64,000 bases of DNA from NCBI GenBank assembly GCA_020633415.1, contig JACKDQ010000012.1:1-64000 (forward strand). The letters run 5' to 3'. The notes beneath the pieces were generated by a model. That model saw nothing but the letters and a program-made list of their open reading frames with translations. It had not been told where the DNA came from and made no database searches. Origin of the DNA: Deltaproteobacteria bacterium (lineage in GTDB: Bacteria > Myxococcota_A > Polyangia > GCA-2747355). Made by a program: the position numbers and the translations under genes. The number at the start of each line of letters is the position of its first letter. Position 1 is the stretch's first letter. This document shows, one piece after another, positions 60,113 to 64,000 of the stretch.

Positions 60113-60859
60113 ATGCAGCGTTTGATCCTCGGGCTGGCCATCGCGATTTTCGCCAGCTGCAGTGATAGTGGCAAGCCGGCGCTGACCGATCTGCGCAGCG
60201 GCGACCTGATGCTCGCCACGGACGCGTCACGGCTCGACAGCGCGACAGCCGCAGCGGGCTTTGGCGCGATCAGCGGCAGTTGTGGTGTGCTTGACGAAGC
60301 GCTCTGGCAAGACAGCGCGCCAAAGCTATTTGACAACCACCTCGACTTCGCTGACCGGAGCTTTTCTGCCGACCAACTGAGCGAAGAAGCTCGGCGCATC
60401 CTCAGCGAAGGAACCGCCGGCGGCAGTTCGGGCGTCTCGGAGGCCATGGCCTTCGAGCTGCTTCGCCGCTGTGAAGGCGCGCAGTTGCTGCTCAGCGAAA
60501 CCAAGATCGGCTATCAGGATGCCAACGGTAAAAAGACCGATCTGCTGGTCCAGATCGACGGCCGTTCGATCGGCGTGTCGGTCACCCGCGGCTATCACTT
60601 TCCGCCGAACGAGCCATACACCGCCGCTGAAGCACGCGCGCTGTGGCAAAAAAAACTGAGCGATCTGCCACTTTCGCAAAAGAACGCCCAGCCGAGCAAC
60701 GCTTGGCAGCGTTCGGTGCTGGCGATTCTCGCCGTCGACAAACAGGCGGCTGATCTGCTGACCCAGGTCTACAAAAACGAAATCGATGCGCAGACCAAGG
60801 GCGATGCGATCGTGCTGCTAACGATCACCGATGGCCAAGATCAGATGATCTATCAGTAG
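60113..60859 (+). CDS. Lipoprotein with a nuclease-like fold motif
   Basis: A protein of 248 residues with a lipoprotein signal (ILGLAIAIFASC). The body contains SEAMAFELLRRCEGAQLLLS, then KKTDLLVQIDGRSIGVSVTR. The order helix, Asp strand and SVTR strand recalls PD-(D/E)XK nucleases, but the usual ExK is replaced by SVT, so catalysis is doubtful. The same VSVTR pattern occurs in uncharacterised eukaryotic proteins as I remember them. It is the divergent neighbour of the sigma gene at 59130-60065. Its function is unknown. Confidence 0.5.
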   Translation: MQRLILGLAIAIFASCSDSGKPALTDLRSGDLMLATDASRLDSATAAAGFGAISGSCGVLDEALWQDSAPKLFDNHLDFADRSFSADQLSEEARRILSEGTAGGSSGVSEAMAFELLRRCEGAQLLLSETKIGYQDANGKKTDLLVQIDGRSIGVSVTRGYHFPPNEPYTAAEARALWQKKLSDLPLSQKNAQPSNAWQRSVLAILAVDKQAADLLTQVYKNEIDAQTKGDAIVLLTITDGQDQMIYQ

Positions 60860-61055
60860 CAGAGCGCAATCGCCGAGCGCACCGCAGGTTTGCTGGGGTC
60901 AGTTGACCCGAAGCCTGAACGCTGATTAGTTTTGCCGTCCGTCGATTAGCCTCGCGACCCAGCACCGTCAATCTTTGCTCTCGCGACCTTCGCTCACGCT
61001 GCCCAAGCGTCACGCCCGCGCGTTGTTGGAACGTCCTTTGCTAATCAATCGCCTC

Positions 61056-62381
61056 ATGAAACGTTTTTCACTGTTACCGATGGGATTGGTTGCGGCGAGC
61101 ATCGTCGCCTGTGGGGTAATGCCGTTGTCCGAAGGGCCTTCGTCGGAAAACGGCGGCAAGGGCGAGTCGGTCTTGACGCGAGACCTGGTAGCGCTACTGA
61201 GAAACGGCGATGGTGCTGCGTTCTGTACGGCAGTGTTGATCGGCAATGACCGTGCACTGACCGCCGCGCATTGCTTTACCCATCCGCAGCTCAACGAGCC
61301 AGCACTTGTCGCTGTGGATGGTGAGCGCCGGCTGATTACGAGCGTTAGTTTGCCAGCGAGCTTCGAGCCAACGATCGGTGCGGTCAAAGCCAAGAGCAAG
61401 GACGCGCTCTACGACATCGCTTACTTTACCTTCCACCCTCCGCTTGCCACAACGGGCTTTCAACCACTCGACAACACCACGGGCGACGTGCTCGGCGTCC
61501 ACACCCTCTACGGCTATTTCGGCTACGAATATCGCGGCCAAAAGCCGACGGAACCCATCCCAGGCGTGCTGTTTAGCGCAGCGCGGTCACCGTTTCGCTG
61601 GGACTTTTTCGCCGGTGATATTCCGCGCGATGGCAACCGTTACTACACCGCGGTGGTCAGCGAAGCGATGCTCAAACAGCGCGACAGCGACAAAGTCCCG
61701 CCGCCACAGCAGCTGGTCTGCAAGGGGTCGTCGGGCGGACCGCTGCTGTTTACAGCGACCCATGACAAACATGGCCAACCGCTCGGCGACCGTCATGATG
61801 TGCAGACGGTGCTCGCCGGTGTCTTCGTCGGATTCGCCCAAAACGACAAGCGCGATCCCGCGACCTGCGCACAGGTCGGGGAGTCGCTGTACTTCGCCTC
61901 GGTGAAACACAACCGTGCCTTTATCGACGCCGCGCAAGAGAGCGACAAGCGTTTCCGCCCACTGACCAGACCACAGATGAGCTGTGGCAACCATGGCCTG
62001 CGCTTGGTCAGCTACGCAAAGGATGCGCAAAGTGGTCAGATGCGCTGGAGTGGTTTCTCGGGGCTAGCCCTACCCGACAAGATCGTCGATCACCAGGCCG
62101 GCACGTTGTCCTTGCCGCTCGGCGACTATCTTGGCACAGGGCCGGAGACGACCGAAGTGCTCTGGCTCTCCGGTGCACAGCCGACGATCACCTTCGACGA
62201 ACTGCCAGGCTACGCCGGCCTCGGAAGATATAGCGAGTCGCCTAGCGCAGCTCCCCAACGCTGGCGCAAGCGCTTCACCGCACAGGCCAATGATCGCAGC
62301 AAGGGGTATCACGGTAGGCTCTTGCTCAAGGTCTCCGGGCCGACGACCTTGTTGTTGACGACGTTCAGCTTCTGCGACTAG
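61056..62381 (+). CDS. Trypsin-like serine protease lipoprotein (second copy)
   Basis: From ATG 61056 the product has 441 residues with lipoprotein signal LLPMGLVAASIVAC; the longer frame from 60975 is not needed. The triad is His in ALTAAHC, Asp in YDIAYFTF and Ser in CKGSSGGPLLF, where the usual GDSGG has Ser for Asp. A C-terminal beta-rich region of about 140 residues follows (KVSGPTTLLLTTFSFC at the end). Architecture matches the protease at 2478-3644, although the sequence is distant. The substrate is unknown. Confidence 0.8.
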   Translation: MKRFSLLPMGLVAASIVACGVMPLSEGPSSENGGKGESVLTRDLVALLRNGDGAAFCTAVLIGNDRALTAAHCFTHPQLNEPALVAVDGERRLITSVSLPASFEPTIGAVKAKSKDALYDIAYFTFHPPLATTGFQPLDNTTGDVLGVHTLYGYFGYEYRGQKPTEPIPGVLFSAARSPFRWDFFAGDIPRDGNRYYTAVVSEAMLKQRDSDKVPPPQQLVCKGSSGGPLLFTATHDKHGQPLGDRHDVQTVLAGVFVGFAQNDKRDPATCAQVGESLYFASVKHNRAFIDAAQESDKRFRPLTRPQMSCGNHGLRLVSYAKDAQSGQMRWSGFSGLALPDKIVDHQAGTLSLPLGDYLGTGPETTEVLWLSGAQPTITFDELPGYAGLGRYSESPSAAPQRWRKRFTAQANDRSKGYHGRLLLKVSGPTTLLLTTFSFCD

Positions 62382-62465
62382 CGCAGCTGGGTTTGCAGCG
62401 CCGAGCGATCGGCAGACGACGATCAGCACTTTCGCGATGCAGGGCAGAGCGAAGCGCAGCGAGAG

Positions 62466-63035
62466 CTAAGGGAGCTGGCAGCAGCCGGAGCGAAGAACCC
62501 AGGTGCAAAGGTCGCAGCCTTGGGGCAGCGGCTGAGGCGGCTTTTGGCAAGCGGTCGGAGCGTTTGTGCCGACGCGACAGTTACAGCCGCCAGTTGTCGC
62601 GCAAGTGATGCTCGGTTGCAGGTTTGGATCGGCACAAGACATCGTACAGGCCAGGGGTGCGACCAGGAAGAACGGTGGTCGGTCGCCGGTTTGGGCGTTG
62701 CCCTTACAGACCCACTGCGTGCCGTCCTTGCAGTCGACCGGCGATCCATCGCGCTTGGTCGAGCCACCGTCGACTGCCGTGGCGTCGTTTGGGCTGCCCT
62801 GATCGGCCGTGGACTGATCGGCGATCGTCGATTGATCAGCGACCGCCCCATCGCCGAGCACCGTGTTTCCGTCGCGCTGGACGGTGCTATCGACGGTGGT
62901 GATCTGATCTTTGCCGACCGTTCCGTCGCGCGTCGGCAAGCCACTGTCGCTACTGCAACCAACGCTCAGCCAACCCACAGCGCTGGCGAGCGTGGCCCAG
63001 CGCATCATCTCGCCCAATCTTCGGTTTGAAGCCAT
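62466..63035 (-). CDS. Cys-rich lipoprotein with Asp/Ser/Gln linker
   Basis: From ATG 63035 (GGGGG 6 nt upstream) the protein has 189 residues. The signal ends GWLSVGC and is followed by an Asp/Thr/Ser/Gln/Gly linker of about 70 residues, as in several other lipoproteins of the window. The C-terminal 85 residues have about a dozen cysteines (CTMSCADP, CATTGGCNC, GCDLCTWVLRSGCC), a disulfide-rich knot. No family was recognised. It lies next to the pntB gene, on the same strand but probably a separate unit. Confidence 0.65.
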   Translation of the reverse strand: MASNRRLGEMMRWATLASAVGWLSVGCSSDSGLPTRDGTVGKDQITTVDSTVQRDGNTVLGDGAVADQSTIADQSTADQGSPNDATAVDGGSTKRDGSPVDCKDGTQWVCKGNAQTGDRPPFFLVAPLACTMSCADPNLQPSITCATTGGCNCRVGTNAPTACQKPPQPLPQGCDLCTWVLRSGCCQLP

Positions 63036-63109
63036 CAGATACCCCCAACAAAGCAGACTGTCCTGGCTCAACGCCAAGAGCGGCCGCTTTTATTTCTTCG
63101 CTGATTCGA

Positions 63110-64000
63110 TCAGTTGGCGAGTTCTTTGAGGCGCGCAGCCATTTCATCCATGCTGGCTTTGGCATCGCCGAAGAGCATCCGCGTGTTTTCGTTGTAAAAC
63201 AGTGGATTGTCCACGCCGGCGTAGCCCGCCGCGCGGCCGCGTTTCATCATCACCACGTGCTTGGCATTCCAGACTTGGAGCACCGGCATGCCGTAGATCG
63301 GGCTGCTCTCGTCGGTCTCAGCACCGGGGTTGACGATGTCATTTGCGCCGATCACCAAGACGATATCGGTCTTCGGGAAGTCCTCGTTGATCTCATCCAT
63401 TTCAAGCACGATATCGTAGGGCACATCGGCTTCGGCGAGCAGCACGTTCATATGCCCCGGGAGACGACCAGCCACCGGGTGGATACCGAACCGCACGTTG
63501 GTGCCCCGCGTCCGCAGCCGGTCGGTCACTTCGCGCACCGCGTGCTGGGCGCGAGCGACCGCCATGCCGTAGCCAGGCACGATGATCACTTCTTTGGCGT
63601 CGAGCAGATTCTGCGCGACCTCTTCAACCTGCCACTCGTTGACTTCGCGCGCCGGCCCCTCGTCGCCTTTGCTCTTTTTCGGCGCACCGCCGTCGGTACC
63701 GAAGCCGCCAAAGACGACGTTCCAGATCGAACGGTTCATCGCCCGACACATGATCACCGAGAGGATCGCACCACTCGAACCGACCAGCGCGCCGGTGACG
63801 ATCAACAGATCGTTAGAGAGCATGAAGCCGGCAGCGGCGGCGGTCCAACCCGAGTAGCTGTTGAGCAGCGAGACGACAACCGGCATGTCTGCGCCACCGA
63901 TGGCAGCGACCAGGTGGATGCCCATCAGCGAAGCGATCGCCGTGGCGATCAACAACTCATTGAGCCCGGTCAGCCCTGGCTTTTGGATCAGCGGAATCGC
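63110..64000 (-). CDS. pntB: NAD(P) transhydrogenase beta subunit, C-terminal part (window-edge partial)
   Basis: The frame is open to the right edge, so only about 297 C-terminal residues are seen. They contain the final membrane spans (VVSLLNSYSGWTAAAAGFML, LLIVTGALVGSSGAILSVIM) and the NADP(H)-binding domain III: IIVPGYGMAVARAQHAV, RFGIHPVAGRLPGHMNVLLA, DIVLVIGANDIVNP and MKRGRAAGYAGVDNPLF. The enzyme couples proton entry to hydride transfer from NADH to NADP+. The pntA genes should lie to the right of the window. Confidence 0.95.
   Translation of the reverse strand, partial: AIPLIQKPGLTGLNELLIATAIASLMGIHLVAAIGGADMPVVVSLLNSYSGWTAAAAGFMLSNDLLIVTGALVGSSGAILSVIMCRAMNRSIWNVVFGGFGTDGGAPKKSKGDEGPAREVNEWQVEEVAQNLLDAKEVIIVPGYGMAVARAQHAVREVTDRLRTRGTNVRFGIHPVAGRLPGHMNVLLAEADVPYDIVLEMDEINEDFPKTDIVLVIGANDIVNPGAETDESSPIYGMPVLQVWNAKHVVMMKRGRAAGYAGVDNPLFYNENTRMLFGDAKASMDEMAARLKELAN

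Overview
The window is GC-rich bacterial chromosome, densely coding on both strands. It contains no rRNA, tRNA, CRISPR array or transposase that I can recognise. The gene content points to a myxobacterium-like member of the Myxococcota (old Deltaproteobacteria); this is inferred from content and not proven. The signs are about twenty predicted lipoproteins, many with a low-complexity Asp/Ala/Ser/Gly linker just after the lipobox cysteine; beta-propeller, von Willebrand A, FGE-sulfatase and PEGA-domain proteins; a zinc-finger Ser/Thr kinase; and two ECF-type sigma factors. The outer membrane is implied by several signal-peptide beta-barrel candidates.

Layout. 1-10.1 kb: mainly secreted or lipid-anchored proteins (zinc metallopeptidase, trypsin-like protease, four beta-propeller-type proteins) plus an NAD(P)-binding epimerase. 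10.3-14.3 kb: a fatty-acid hydroxylase family membrane enzyme, a stand-alone NFACT-R protein and small exported proteins. 14.4-18.8 kb: a 19-bp tandem repeat beside a minus-strand operon of epimerase, Rieske oxygenase, short-chain dehydrogenase, small membrane protein and TetR regulator, which looks like a lipid or steroid modification unit. 19-22.6 kb: a methyltransferase, a peroxiredoxin-glutaredoxin gene whose peroxidatic cysteine codon is an in-frame TGA, and a PEGA protein. 22.9-26.4 kb: an outer-membrane protein with a clear terminator, then a coupled FabG, class II photolyase and lipoprotein set. 26.5-36.6 kb: a membrane-anchored protein, an RND-pump-like protein lacking both transmembrane bundles, a dockerin-bearing lipoprotein with a CxxCH motif, and a large M43-type metalloprotease lipoprotein. 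37.2-40.5 kb: an NfeD-like protein and two flotillins in one operon. 43-45 kb: a Crp/Fnr regulator and a divergent zinc-type dehydrogenase separated by a perfect FNR-type palindrome. 45-52.4 kb: an operon of ECF sigma factor, zinc-finger anti-sigma factor, caspase-like protein, two VWA lipoproteins and a transglutaminase-like lipoprotein, the first four genes coupled by 4-nt overlaps. 53.7-57.2 kb: kinase, TPR protein and FGE-domain lipoprotein, coupled. 57.5-64 kb: further lipoproteins, a second sigma factor, a second trypsin-like lipoprotein, and the start-truncated pntB at the right edge.

The strongest single observation is the probable selenoprotein at 20462-21217. Its frame is open from a start with a good ribosome binding site through a TGA at the peroxidatic position to the end of a glutaredoxin-like domain, and a hairpin of bacterial SECIS geometry sits just after the TGA. 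Next are the RND-like protein without its membrane bundles, the sigma/anti-sigma/caspase/VWA operon and the FNR box. Functional calls rest on motif reading only; no database search was run.
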